Shown: positions 19,646 to 31,661 of the stretch, one piece after another | Layout: the number at the start of each line of letters is the position of its first letter | How positions within the stretch are numbered: position 1 is the first letter of the stretch | NCBI GenBank assembly: GCA_030848705.1 | Contig: CM061239.1 | Location: 90,378,363 to 90,442,362 of the forward strand | Length of the DNA stretch: 64,000 nucleotides | Direction: 5' to 3' | From: Heracleum sosnowskyi | Taxonomy: Eukaryota > Streptophyta > Magnoliopsida > Apiales > Apiaceae | Made by a program: the position numbers and the translations under genes | Notes under the pieces: generated by a model | Databases searched by the model: none | The model's input: only the letters and a program-made list of their open reading frames with translations | Told to the model about the DNA's origin: nothing

Positions 19646-20683
19646 TGTTATTCCCAAATGACCTAACAGAATTGTAGAAGGGGGGGTTGAATACAATTCT
19701 TGATATTTTCTTAAACTTAAAACACTGATAAAATAAAACTGAACTGAATAAACAAAAACACAAGATATAAATAATTCAGTTGGATTGTTTGATGATCCAA
19801 CTGAAGTGTTTTTATTGCGAAAATAATCTGTGATACAAAAGTACACAGCTGCTCAGGTACAGAGTTGTAGAGAAGAATGCTCTCAAAGATAGCTAATACA
19901 AACTATTTGTTTTTCTTCTCTTACTTTCTTTCTAACTGCTACACTTGGTTATATATTCCCAAGTTTACAATACTATTTTTGGCTACTATAAAGTACACTA
20001 AAGATAACCGCCAATAGTTTGCTTTTCATCCCTTTGTCCAGTGGTCCTTGGAGATCCTTGCTTTTGTCTTCATGCTTATTATGATCACTCCCAAGAGCCC
20101 AATTGGAAACTGGGATGTTTCCTTATTCCCCATGTCCATTTTAATGGTTTCCAATGCAAAGTACACTTCCACATCACCTTTAGATCTGTTCAGTAAACTG
20201 TCACTATCACTTTGTCAACTATTCAGAAAAGCAATAATGATTCGTTGATAGCAGGGAGATGTGTTTCGTTGATAGCTTTATTCTCCATTTCGTTGATGAG
20301 TAAACTTCATTTCGTTGATGAGTAAACTCCATTCCGTTGATGGTGTATCCTTGTTCCGTTGATAGAGTAATCTTCATACCGTTGACATGTCTTCACTTAG
20401 GCAAAATTACAAGGCATGATATACTTACAATTAACCAACCTATTTTGCCTATCTAGTACTTAGTCAACATGACTTAGGAAACCTATCTAATACATACATC
20501 AAATGCATATCAAACTGTGAAGTATTGTACAGTGCAATTGCTACAACACTCATTCCGTTGATGAGCTTCCTGTCAACGAAACACTGCAAAGCATGCCATT
20601 TCGTTGACAGTTACAAAATAACTTAATACAAAATCTACTAAGTGTTTTTACAATTATCATCAAGAATCAACATATTCCTAACA
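19646..20683 (-). repeat. Copia A 5' LTR
   Basis: 1038 bp matching 7550-8587 with three substitutions found. On the minus strand transcription would start in this LTR and run through gag. It carries the same ten motif sites, from 20243 to about 20607. Confidence 0.95.
19947..19955 (-). promoter_or_regulatory. TATA-like box in copia A 5' LTR
   Basis: The minus strand reads TATATAACC. The motif array lies upstream of it with respect to transcription (20240-20390), where enhancer or operator elements of an LTR normally sit. Confidence 0.45.
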
Positions 20684-20688
20684 ATCCT
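20684..20688. other. Target site duplication of copia A (right)
   Basis: ATCCT, identical to 7545-7549, after which the interrupted gypsy 1 LTR resumes. Confidence 0.95.
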
Positions 20689-20823
20689 TTGGTTACTCCC
20701 AGAATCAATCGGAAGTTAACCCATTAACCCATATTGGCTTTTAGCCGGACTTTCACAATCCCTGGTTACTCCCGAACAATGGGAAGCTAACCCATAAGTA
20801 CATACTGGCCTATAGCCGGAAAC
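20689..20823. repeat. Two diverged tandem copies of about 70 bp
   Basis: Both copies run GGTTACTCCC ... GGAAG.TAACCCAT ... ACTGGC/TTGGC ... TAGCCGGA, starting near 20691 and 20763. The unit lies in the gypsy 1 LTR and may once have been longer. Confidence 0.7.
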
Positions 20824-21359
20824 TCAGGTTGAGCGACAAATAGTCTTCATGAAATCGAGATTGAATCTTTTACTCTTTTTGTGAAAGGGGAACCCTTAGT
20901 AGTAGGGCTATAATCACAAAATAATATCTCTTATATAAACAAAGGAAGGAAACAAGATTTTCTCCCAACTCTAGATTTTCAATTCTCAATATGTACGAAA
21001 GCATTTAGATGGCTCAAGTGAGGTGATAATGATCGGGAATAATATTGGGGAATCCTTATAATTCTCTGAAATATTATTAAAGGTCAAGAATATAAAAAAA
21101 ATATAATTCTCAAAGACCTTTAATGCTTTTAAACAAATAATATGATTTTTAAATCACTAAAAGATATTTAATAATTAATAAGGAAATATGTATTGAAGAA
21201 ATTTCCTCAAATAAATGATTATTCAAACATAATCCTCTCTGAATAAATAAATATTCAATAATTAAACCTTGAATGAATAATAAATAATTAAATAAATAAA
21301 CTTCGAATGAATAATAAAATAATATTCATTAAGTAAATGATCCTTAAATGGATATTCAC

Positions 21360-21540
21360 AATAATATACTTCAAGTCAATAATCCCCAAATGAATATTCA
21401 TAAATAATATACTTTAAGTCAATAATCCTCAAATGAATATTCATAAATAATGTACTTTAAGTCAATAATCCTCAAATGAATATTCATAAATAATGTACTT
21501 TAAGTCAATAATCCTCAAATGAATATTCATAAATAATATA
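21360..21540. repeat. Minisatellite, four to five copies of a 42-43 bp unit
   Basis: The unit contains TACTTTAAGTCAATAATCC followed by TCAAATGAATATTCATAAA. The first copy is slightly diverged and the next three are nearly identical, which suggests recent slippage or unequal exchange within the LTR. Confidence 0.9.
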
Positions 21541-23702
21541 AATAGTAAATCCTCGAATAACAGTACCCGATATCTTTATCGGAAAATAACCTTTAATATA
21601 TATACATAAAATATAATTATTTCTGATCTAAAGAAATATCTTACGCCCTTAACCTAGGGCCTTTATACAACCTGGCTTCTAACTAATATCCCATATCTAG
21701 CTTAGAAGCCCATAATCAAATCAGTTCCAAGTAATAAATACTTTCCGGAACATAAATAATGGTTAATAATAATATTCCTCAAGATGAATAGTACTCTGCC
21801 GCTAGAATCCCTCCGGGTTTCCACGACTATCTATATAACAAAATATCGACTCCCGGTCTAGAGTTGAAAATAAGAAGTATGCTCTTATCTCTAGAGCTAC
21901 AAGGTATACCGGTTATATATACTTAACTCAGAAGATCATATATAATCAAAAGGTCAAATTTTTATTTCAACAGGAAATAAGGTGTGTCGCAAAACTGTAC
22001 AACTTTATACATGGAAAAAGCAGTATTATAATTAATACTTTAAAAGTACAAGTTTAGAAAACTTGCCTGATGCTCGAGAAGTGATAGGGGTTCGCGACGA
22101 TGCCGGACAATCTAGACAAAGTCAAACGAAAACACACGGTTAATCCCCTCGATAAACCACTTATAACTCAATGCTTAAACACGTAAGCGAAATACAACCA
22201 AGGCATTTCTTGCTCGCTCTAGCGTCACACTAAGTCCATGTTATTCGTCAAATACTTATATCATAAGTTTGGTTCGAAATCCATCCTCAAATCCAAGTTA
22301 TACTTAACCATTTGGAACCTTGGTTTCTAAGTCTCGTTTTCAGTAGTTTTCACTTGCGCGACCTTGACTAAAACATTTTTATAAAATCGAAAAATAATCT
22401 TTTTAATCCGAATCTTTTTCGTGAGCCTTCCTAACTGTCTCTAGTATTATTCCTCAAAGTTTCACATTTTACTATGGCTTCTAAGTGGTCCGAATATAGC
22501 CTCAAAGTGGCTGACCAGAGAAGGGTTGTTTCTCCGAACGACGTTTACTCAAACTCACTTTTCTCTTAAACCGTAAATCGTAACGACATGATTCTTGCGC
22601 TCACGTAAAACAGAAACAAATCTCTACACACTCATGTTCATCACTGAACCAAAAGAGGCAGTTAGGTTTTCGGATTATAGGCAGTTTGTAGAGTTACCGA
22701 AAATCGGGCATTACGACGGCTTAAAATCGAATAATCCAATTTTGTCAACACATAACCAAGCCACACCGGGCATACCATACATCCACAACCTCAACAAACA
22801 ACCATCATAAACCTCTAAGGTCAGAGGTGTGGCTACAATCCAACACCCACCATTTTTCATATTTCACAAAGTTAAATAACAACTAAAATACTTAGACATG
22901 ATCTCTTAAGCTTATAACATCAAACAATCATCAAAACTCATATGAACTCAAAGGTTGGGTTAGGGTTTTACCTCCTTGGATGCTCTAACAACACTATCAA
23001 GTGTTTATAAACCTTTAACAAGCTTTAGATGGTCCTTAAAGTGCTAAATCCTTAAGATCAAAACAAGAAAACCACTTGAAGTTACTATTCATCCTTATCT
23101 TGTAAAATCCATAACAAATCGAAAAATAAGAGTTCGGTGCTAATATTTTTACCAGACCTTGTAATCTTCATAAGCTTTCGTTTGAGTTATAGATCGCCAA
23201 ATTTGAAGCTTCCTAGCTAGGGTTTGGAGTCCCATCTTTCTGCTGGACAGAAACTGGACAGTTTGGGTTCTCCAACTTGGGGAAGCGATTTGGCTAGGCT
23301 ACACTCCTTTGTTGGCCATGAAAGTTTGAACGAATGTTACCCATGGAGTGGAGAAGCTATGGTTAAAATTTGGTGATTTAAGGATGGATAGAAATGGAGT
23401 TATGGATTTTCCTTTGGACTCTATTTCTGCTGGGCAGAAAATCTGGGGAGAGAGTTCTTCTCTCTTTCTTTTTCTTTTCTTTTGTCTTGATTAATAATAA
23501 TGATAATGCTGATATTTGTGTGAAGAGTGGTGAGTCATAGCCCTAGGTGGCTTCATCTCTCGACATGTGTCGAACATGCATTGGTTCTGTTAAAGTAACT
23601 TTACTGGTTTGCTTTACTGATTCGTTTCTTTTCACATGGATGATCCAAATGTTGCATTCCTTGAATTAATCTCGTTACATGTTACTTCCATGTCTATATT
23701 TA

Positions 23703-23712
23703 ATCCTGATAA
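23703..23712. other. Rearrangement junction between gypsy 1 LTR and copia E
   Basis: The intact LTR reads TTTAATCCTGTAAATG at 1218-1233, while here it reads TTTAATCCTGATAACTG. The two agree up to TAATCCTG and then diverge. AATCCTGAT is also the family word of copia E, so it served as microhomology at an illegitimate join that removed the LTR end and the 5' half of copia E. Confidence 0.7.
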
Positions 23713-24182
23713 CTGTCAAATCCTGATGGTTATTCAGGAAGGTATGTTTTCTTTGATCAAATCCTGATAGGATGTTATCCTGACAGGAAGTCAACTGGTC
23801 AATCCTGATGTTCAGGTCAGTATTTCATTGCTTAATTTGTGCCTAATTTTTCGTCAGTATCTGCTGATGGACGGTTGAGTTTTAGTAGGACAACTGTATG
23901 CGCGCGTGTGTTGCACTATTATAGATATACATATTCATACACATAAAAAGCGGTGCAGTTTCATTTAAATTACACACGTAATCTGTCCACTAATTATTTG
24001 TGCACAAATCATATTTTGCCACCTGTTATTGAGAGTAAAGTTTTGTTCTAACAAAATACTTTTACTTATTCTACATCATTAATTACTCTCTCATCATCAG
24101 TTTTTCTATTTTCTATCTCTCTCTGTGCTTACGAACCCTAACTATTTTCAAACATTGATTCTCAAGATTTTTAAGAATTTCA
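23709..24182 (+). other. Copia E spacer upstream of ORF3, with TCCTGA motif cluster
   Basis: TCCTGA begins at 23704, 23721, 23762, 23778 and 23803. No gene is seen. It matches by position the motif-rich pol-ORF3 spacers of copia A and copia B. The last 100 bp before the ATG are U-rich. Confidence 0.7.
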
Positions 24183-27100
24183 ATGACGTCTTCATCATTC
24201 ATGAACAAACAGACAGTGATTAGTGGTGTTACTTTTGCCACTAACAATTTTGTGGCTATTCTAAATCATCAAGATTTACCCAATGAGTTTCATATAATTC
24301 AAGATTTTCTAGCTTCAAGCCCATTGAAGTTTGCTTTAACAGAACCTGCAAGTGTTTCTTTTAAGTCTGTAATGCAGGTGTGGAACTCAGTGACTTTTGA
24401 CAAAGGGTATTCTGACACCATCTTGATGAGTTTTGAACATAATGGAATTACTCACTATGTGACTCCTGCAATTGTGGAGGAAGCCCTGCATTTACCTGTT
24501 CTTGGTGATGCTATTCCTGCTAGTGTTTCAGACTCTACTCTTTTTGAGTTTGTTACAAAGTTGGGCTACAATGGTGAAGTAAAGAGATATGGCAATCTCT
24601 TTAGGACAAAGCTTAAGAAGGAATGGAATTTCTTCTTTGATACGATCAGCCGCTGTTTCCTGAACAAGACATCAAATTTTGATGCTCTTCCATCAGGATC
24701 TCTTAAAATTGGTTCTACCTATCTGTAGAATTACTGAGAATAATATTAAGTCCTTAGTCAATAGTGATAAGGCAAATGGTTTCATAGGAAATGCTTTTAT
24801 TCCTGATGAGGTTAGGTTTTTCTTACATAGGAAAATGCCTACTCGTTATGGTTTAATTTCTAATGCTATGGGGCAAGGCCAATCACACCTTGTTCCTAAC
24901 CCAAGCATTCATCCTAAACAGTCTAAACAATCAACTGCCACCTCTAATGTCTCTCAAAAGACTTTAGTTGTAAATCAAAGAAGTCAGCTAGAACTGATGT
25001 GTCAGGAAGGCAATCAGGTTCAAAGGACTTTTCCTCTACACCTATCACTAAAAAGAAGTTACAAGGGGGTGTACAAGGGGTCCTGGTGAAGAAAGCTGCA
25101 AAGGGAGGTGAGGCTGTTTCTGTTAAAAGAAAGTTAGTACTCAGGGATGAGACTGATTCAGAGGATAACTTACCTATATCCTCAGTGATGAATGTGAATA
25201 AGGAAGTTGATGATACTGCTACTGCAGCTGTGGTTCCATTGTCTACACCACAGAAGAAAAGGAAGTTATCAAAAAGCAGGTATCATATTCCTTTAGAAAA
25301 GAAGCAGGATACTGATGTACATGACACTTCTATTCTGAATGAGCAATCAGTTTCAACTGCTCAAGCAAATCCTGTTGTTTGTATTCCTGATGCTGCACCA
25401 AGTCAAGTGGTTAATATTTCAGACTCTCCATCACAGGACTCTCCAACAAAAAGACATGTTGATATTTCATGGGAGAAGTATGGTGCTGCTGCTTCCAATC
25501 TTGGGATAAAACATCCAATGGAAAATCTAAGGAAGGCAGAAGAGTTAGTCTATCAGAGACAGAAGAAACTGAAAGGATCAAGCCCACAAGAACCTGAACC
25601 TCAAAGTGGTTCAGCAGCTCTTTCTGATGATCCAGCCACACAAGAACCACTCAATCAAAGTTTGAGTGAAGGCTTAGCTAGTGGAATGGTCCCACAAGAA
25701 CCATTTTCTCAAAGGGAGAATGCAGACATCGACATTCCAGCTACACAAGAACCATCTTCTCAAAGTGAAGATGCAGGCCAAGCTACAGTTTCTGAGAAAT
25801 TTCCTGACAATGCTCAAGGGCTTTCTGGTGCAGATGAAGTTCAAAGATTGGTCGAGGACACTGTCAATGAGGGATGCACACAAGAACCTTTGACTCAAAG
25901 TGTTGAAGAAGCTTCTGAACCTCAAGCTCCACAAGAACCATTGGTAGCAAATACTGATGCAAGCATATCAAATCCTGATGGTGTTCATCCTGACGCTAGT
26001 GGTGCTCCTGATGTTGAACCTATCCTGATACAGCCACTTCGTTCAAGACCAATGGATCATCCTATCACAGATTCACAGGATAAAATGAAAGGTATAGCTA
26101 TTCCCGATCCTGATGATACTCATAGTACTGATGATGATGACTCTGATGATAGTGATGATGATGAGAATCGAGAAGAGAAGGAACAGCTTGCTACATCACT
26201 CAAAATTAGTCTTGGAACTAATTTTGGTTCATCAAGTACATATATGGCTGGCAAAGCTTCCACTGGGAAAGATCAGAGACAAGATTTTTCTATTCCTTCC
26301 TTTAATCCTACTGAGGCACTTAGACATAATGAATGGAACAATTCATGGCACAGATCTACTGAATCTGTAAGTTATTCTTCTGCTTTGGAACATGCCTATA
26401 ATGCAGTGAAATCTATAGAGAATCAAGACTTGAAGAATCATTTGAAGGCTACAACTTTGTTATCCAAAAGTCTAAAAAGTGAGATTGATTCTATCAAGAA
26501 CTCAACTGAGTTGGTGAGGAATGATATTTCTCAAAATTTTACAAAGGTGCCTACTGCTTTTCAGCTAAGGGTAGTAGAATCCCAAGTGAAATCTGTTATT
26601 TCTGAACAAACCTCTATCAACAGAAGGATTGATTCTCTGGATACTAAGGTAACTAACATTCAAGCCTCTCTTTCCTTAATTTTGAATTTATTGTCAAATC
26701 CTGATGTCAAAAAGGGGGAGAAGGTTAGTCAGACAAAATGCACACCTGATCTAGTATTAAGGAATAATGATGATGATACTGGAGATGATGGTTGTGACAA
26801 AGTGATACAAGGAGAAACCTCTGATGCTGCTGTTATGAAGTCTACAATTCAAACTTCACAAAGTCAAACAACGCAGTCAACTCATGTTTCTAATTCTGGA
26901 GTTAAGACAGTAAGAACGTTGGTGCAATCTCAGATCCTGACGGAAGAACAAATCCTGACACCTGGTCATGGACATACTCTTGCTACAATTCCTGAAGGTG
27001 ATGAAGATATTTTTATTGATAATCCTGAAGATGCATCAAATTTATTCCAGAAGTTTTCTAAAAAAGATGGCAGAATTGTTACTCTATATCACACTGATAA

Positions 27101-28333
27101 AAGAGTTCAACAATTATATGCAAGAAAAGCACTCTCTACAGCAAGTGAAGAATATCCTGATCTCTCACATGAAGAATTCTTAAGACAACAGAGAGAAATG
27201 ATGGAAAGCTTTAATAACCCTGTTTCTGCTAGAGGTAGAGGAAGCAGAGGTAGGAGAGGAGCTAGAAGAAGTAGAAGAGGTTCTTCAACTCAAACAATAC
27301 CTAGACAGACAAGGTCTCGAGGGTTAAGAATTGAAGAAATTCCTGAACCTATTCAAACTCTAGTAGTTCCTGACAGATCTACTTTTGGTGATGATGGAAA
27401 TATTGAAGAAGAACCTGAATTGAGAAGAAAATCAAGAAAATCAACTCTATGCAATACAAATCAAATTGAAGAATCTAATCATGATGTTGTTCCTGATAAT
27501 ATTCAAGATCCTGATGATTCTGAAATTATGCAAGAGATTGATTTGATAATTTTATCTACTGTGGTTGATTCTCACAACAAAGAAGTAGATGAAGAAGAAG
27601 AAGCCAGAAGAAGTGAAATTACAAGATCAACAAATAGAGATTTCAATCTCTATGTACAAAGGCTTAAACTCTCAAACAGAAGAAAGTAGAGGAACCCAAG
27701 CAGACAAGAATCTTCACTGGAAAGAAGCTATGCCTTTGAAAAGGAAAAAGATAAGAATTGGAAAAATATTAGTACACTGAGGTGTGATACACTTATCAAT
27801 TTTCAGTCTGGAGGAATTATTACAAGCGCTTCAAGTGTTGTTGATTTATCTGGGATGGTTGGATCAAAAGCACTCTGGTTAAAGATACTTTCAAATCTGA
27901 AGCAATTGACAAGTAATTCAAGAGGAGGTATTGGACACAGGGATACTGAATATCTAAATATGTCATATGTTGATCCTTACTCCCTAACTGAAATTGGAGG
28001 TACTTTAACTTTTGAAAACCTGAACAATTTACTAGCTGTTGATATAGTTATAGATTGTCATGATGGTTTTGACAAGAAAGAAAAGCTTCTGTACTTCATG
28101 AAAGATGGTAGTGTGAAGATTTTATCTATTCAAGATCTGCTGATGAAAACTACACAGAAACTGAAATATGTTCATTATCTTTTGAGATCGAAGAATCAAA
28201 TGTGCAAGGAATGGAGTGACATGATTTTGTCAACAATAAGAAGAAGACTGGATGGAAACAGTAATTTCAATGGTAATTATACTCCCATGTACTTAAATCA
28301 AAGAGGTCAGGATGTGGAAATGAAAAGGGGTAC
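24183..28333 (+). pseudogene. Copia E ORF3, first part (broken)
   Basis: Starts ATG at 24183. The N-terminal region aligns with the ORF3s of copia A and B (EFHIIQDFLA ... KKEWNFFFDTISRCF ... TSNFDALPSGSL). A deletion or frameshift near 24705-24730 removes part of that region, and a second frame change lies near 24960. From there one frame runs through a Gln/Glu/Pro-rich linker with repeated PQEP/TQEP peptides, an Asp-rich stretch near 26110-26165, a helical coiled-coil region (SQVKSVISEQTSINRRIDSL), the conserved DVKKGEK, and an Arg/Gly-rich patch near 27220-27290. A single TAG at 27687-27689 interrupts it, then the conserved C-terminal region begins. Gypsy 2 splits it at 28333. Many in-frame NPD/PDG peptides come from the DNA word AATCCTGATG. 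Confidence 0.8.
28329..28333. other. Target site duplication of gypsy 2 (left)
   Basis: GGTAC before the LTR start TGTGACGCCC, repeated at 40692-40696. The interrupted ORF3 frame rejoins in phase when one copy of the duplication is discounted. Confidence 0.95.
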
Positions 28334-31300
28334 TGTGACGCCCTCCAAACCCGGGGTACAGATTTGAGGAGTCATCCGACCAACGGAACACTATTTAACA
28401 CATGCATAATATATATAAAGACACAATTACCCCTTGACCAAGACCGCATCCAGATTATGGCAATGAACACAAGCTACTACAATCTTTTATTATTACAAAC
28501 CAGTTTTATCAGAGTTATTACATCACAACTAAAGTTCAAATCTAGACATTAAATCTAGAAAAGCAAAACAACAACTACCCTGCCAATAACAGTGACTCGA
28601 GGGGCTCTCCTGACTGCTGGTGAACTATCGGTCACGCTATGCCAACTCATACTCTCGCTTCACTGGAATAGGGTTAGAAAACAACAAGCAAGAGTGAGCC
28701 AAAATTGCTCAGCAAACATCAACGAATCATTTCTATCACGGTGGTAAGGATATGAATTTAAGATATCAGAATCAACAATATTTAGCTAACACATGCTTTG
28801 TATCAATAATGATTGAAGTAAAGAATTAGAATTTGGCTTATACATTTTATTCAAATCAAAGGTTGTGCTGCTGGCCAGCCACGCATCAACCCCGGACTAG
28901 CTCATGTCATAGTCCTCTACTGGATCCCAGGCCAATCTGGGCCTTAAGTTACTTCGACCAATTACTGGTCCATTTTAAAAAAAACACATGCCAATTCTAT
29001 AATAGGGTATAAACAATAACATGCTCAATAAGATAAACTGAATGTATAGTAATTGCAAAAGAGTTTCAACTGTTCAGTATCAAGTGAAGGTCGAGAAATA
29101 ATCATGGAGTAATTTCAATGGTACAGTGTACTCATTCAATAAGGGAATCAATATTGGTAATCGTTAATCAATAACCGTAAATGAGTAGTCAAGATGGAAG
29201 TCAAATAATCAAAGGTTGTCAATGATAATCAAAGGATGATAAATAGCAACAATAGGTGGTAAACAATAATCAAGTAAATTGGAAATAAGGGTTTCCGATG
29301 CAGATCAAATCAAAGAATCAAGAATTTCTAAGGAAATGGAATCAGTTGTCCAAATGCGGTTAAAAGATGGATAATTTGAATTGTTCTGGGGATAACGGTA
29401 TTCAAGTAATCAAGACAATAATAATTTTATCACAAGTAAAGGCACAGATACTTGCCTGGTCTAAGCTGCTGTCGGATCGACTCTGCTCACTCTACTTTCC
29501 CCTTTCCCTTGCTCCGGGAACTCGATTCTATAATTTAAACAACTCATCACAATAAGTCTAACTATTCTCGTTCTACTCTCGACACTTATTCAATCAATAA
29601 TCACATTTAAACAAGTAACCGGTTACGTATCGGACGTCCGGTATAATTTACGATATTTAAAACTCAGATATTTGCCCTAGCACGGGCATATACAGACTAT
29701 AAAACACGACACACAATTAATATGAACCATATAGCACTTATAAACATTTTTAAAACATCATACGGAACTCATTTGAATTTTTAATAAGTCGTTACAAATT
29801 TTAAATCAAAAAAATCGGATTTTTTTAAATCCAATATAAACATTTAAATGAAAATAAATCAATCAATAAAATTAATTGACACTCTTTAAATACTCAAACT
29901 ATTTTTTAAATAATTAAATAGGCTTGAAAATAATTAAACTGAATTTTTAATTAATTAAATCTAATTAATAATTAATTTTTAAGAATTAATTGATTAAAAG
30001 AATTAACCAATTAATTAATAAATTAATTATTAATTAAAAATAATTAAAATAATTAAGTTTAATCAATTTTTGGATTTAAAATAATAAATATAATTTATCA
30101 GAATTTTTCTGATATAAAAATATATTTTTAAAATAAAAATATGAATTTTTAAAGTTTTTAAACTATTTTCGAATTAAATTTAAAAATAAAATTCAAAAAC
30201 AGTTTTCTGAAAATGAATTAGGGTTTTGAAGATTGAAACCGGGTCGAAAAATCGGGTAAACGGGTCGGGAAGAACGAATCCGGGTCACCAAGAACAACCC
30301 GCCGGAATCTGGGTTTTCCAGAATCCGGCCGGCGTCCGGTGGCCGGACTTCGCCGTTTCCGATCAAAACAAAACCAAACTATAGGGCTTTTGTTCGCTTT
30401 TGCAAGACAAACACAACCCACATACACACACATCTGTCCCATGCCGGAATCGTGCCCAGAATTCATTCAAAGAACTCGCCGGCGACGACCTCGGCCGGAA
30501 ACCCGATCTACTTAAATCCTACATGAAACTCAAAGATTAATATACCAAAATGAAGCTTATAACTCATACAATAAAAGCCCTTTACCAAAAACAATGTCAG
30601 ATCAATATCAAGAACGTACGAATTGAAAGAAGAAATCGGGTCAAAACCCGAAAATCAAACCCGACTAAATCGAACATAAACATGAAATTAAAGCATGGAT
30701 TCTTGCTAATTAGAACCCTAGGAACATGTTAGAAGCAACCAATTGAACGGAGAATCAACAGAATGAAAATCCCCAAATCGAATCAAGAACCCTAATTTTA
30801 ATTCGAAACTTGTAAAATCAATATAAAATCGAATACTTACCAGATGATGATGAGGTTGGAAGATTCTGAAACTAGATTTTTGGGGCTTTGATTTGAGTAT
30901 AAGAACTTCAGATTTGGACTTCAATAACCCTTAGAACGAATTGATTGAAGATCAAGAACACAAAATAATTATTTGGGAATTTCGGATTTCTTGAGTAATT
31001 TCTGAAGAATTGCTAGGGTTATGAAGTCTGATTGGTCATTTTATATTTTTGGAAAAATAATACCCCAAATAACATTTTTGGATCGATATTGATTCGTTAG
31101 ATCGTTTAAAAACCCTAATTAGGTCAAAAACACGTTTTACGAAAAGTAAGGGGTTAAAAAGGTTGATGATTATCCAAATTGATATATATCATTATATAAC
31201 TAATGCTCAAGAATACTAGGGCTATAACAACTTCAATATTGATATAGAACGATAAATCCGTCCCCTTAAGCAATTAGGGTTCGGAACGATTTTTCCTTTT

Positions 31301-31622
31301 TCGGATCAAAAATTGAAATTAATTTGCAGAATCAAATAGGTAGGGTTAAATAGAATCCCATAACCCTTTCGATAACGATTCGAATACGAAAGACGAAGAA
31401 TTAAAAATGAATGTACGAAATTTCAACGGGCTCTTGAATTATCAAAACGGCTCAAATTTGAAGAAAATTCCAAATGACGAAATTTTTGAAAGGGGCTTCC
31501 GACTCACCATTTAGCACATAATCACACACTAAATATCATATAATAATATTCCAATATTCCAAAATAAATATTTTAGATTAAATATATCATTTAATCAAAT
31601 AATAAAATTCACGGATATTACA
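28334..31622 (-). repeat. Gypsy 2 3' LTR
   Basis: 3289 bp, plus-strand ends TGTGACGCCC and GGATATTACA. It contains a strongly AT-rich stretch of TTAATTAA-like words (about 29880-30190) next to a GC-richer block (30230-30510). No gene is supported in it, and its short ORFs simply recur in the other LTR. Confidence 0.95.
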
Positions 31623-31637
31623 TCCTTCCCCCCTTAA
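31623..31637 (-). other. Gypsy 2 polypurine tract
   Basis: The minus strand reads TTAAGGGGGGAAGGA directly before the LTR start TGTAATATCC. Confidence 0.9.
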
Positions 31638-31661
31638 TAGGATTCTGTCCTCAGAATCAGA

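Larger units (their letters stand above)
7550..20683 (-). mobile_element. Copia A: complete SIRE/Maximus-type Ty1/copia element with third ORF
   Basis: 13,134 bp with two 1038-bp LTRs, TSD ATCCT, priming site, polypurine tract and three long open frames in minus-strand order gag (823 codons), pol (1123 codons) and ORF3 (1482 codons). No frame is broken. The two LTRs differ at three positions I could find (7724/19820, 7761/19857, 7892/19988), about 0.3%, so the insertion is recent. About 39 copies of the hexamer CGTTGA (either strand) are scattered through it, far above the six or so expected by chance. It looks potentially autonomous. Confidence 0.95.
1..23708 (-). mobile_element. Gypsy 1: degenerate Ty3/gypsy (Tekay-like) element with very long LTRs, LARD-like, hosting copia A
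   Basis: Reading on the minus strand, a 5' LTR (6414-7549 continued at 20689-23708) is followed by a Met-tRNA priming site, a decayed gag-pol core, a polypurine tract and a 3' LTR that runs off the window start. Positions 1-1226 match 22483-23708 with about nine substitutions that I could count, roughly 99.3% identity. Adding the 472 bp present only in the left copy gives a full LTR of about 4.6 kb. The core retains scraps of gag, reverse transcriptase and integrase C-terminus in changing frames with many stops. Copia A inserted into the 5' LTR. The right end is not a true element end but a rearrangement junction. The Tekay assignment rests on the fragments resembling gypsy 2 and on similar LTR termini. 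Confidence 0.85.
20689..23708 (-). repeat. Gypsy 1 5' LTR, outer segment (truncated)
   Basis: Continues the LTR after copia A. The last 1226 bp match the window start. It lacks the final 472 bp that the other LTR has at 1227-1698, because the sequence switches to copia E at 23709. It is AT-rich, with two local tandem arrays (listed separately) and no gene. Confidence 0.85.

Noticed and set aside
30218..30466. 82-codon and other short frames in the gypsy 2 LTRs (also at 39287-39535)
   Set aside because: They are identical in both LTRs because the LTRs are nearly identical. No domain or coding signature.
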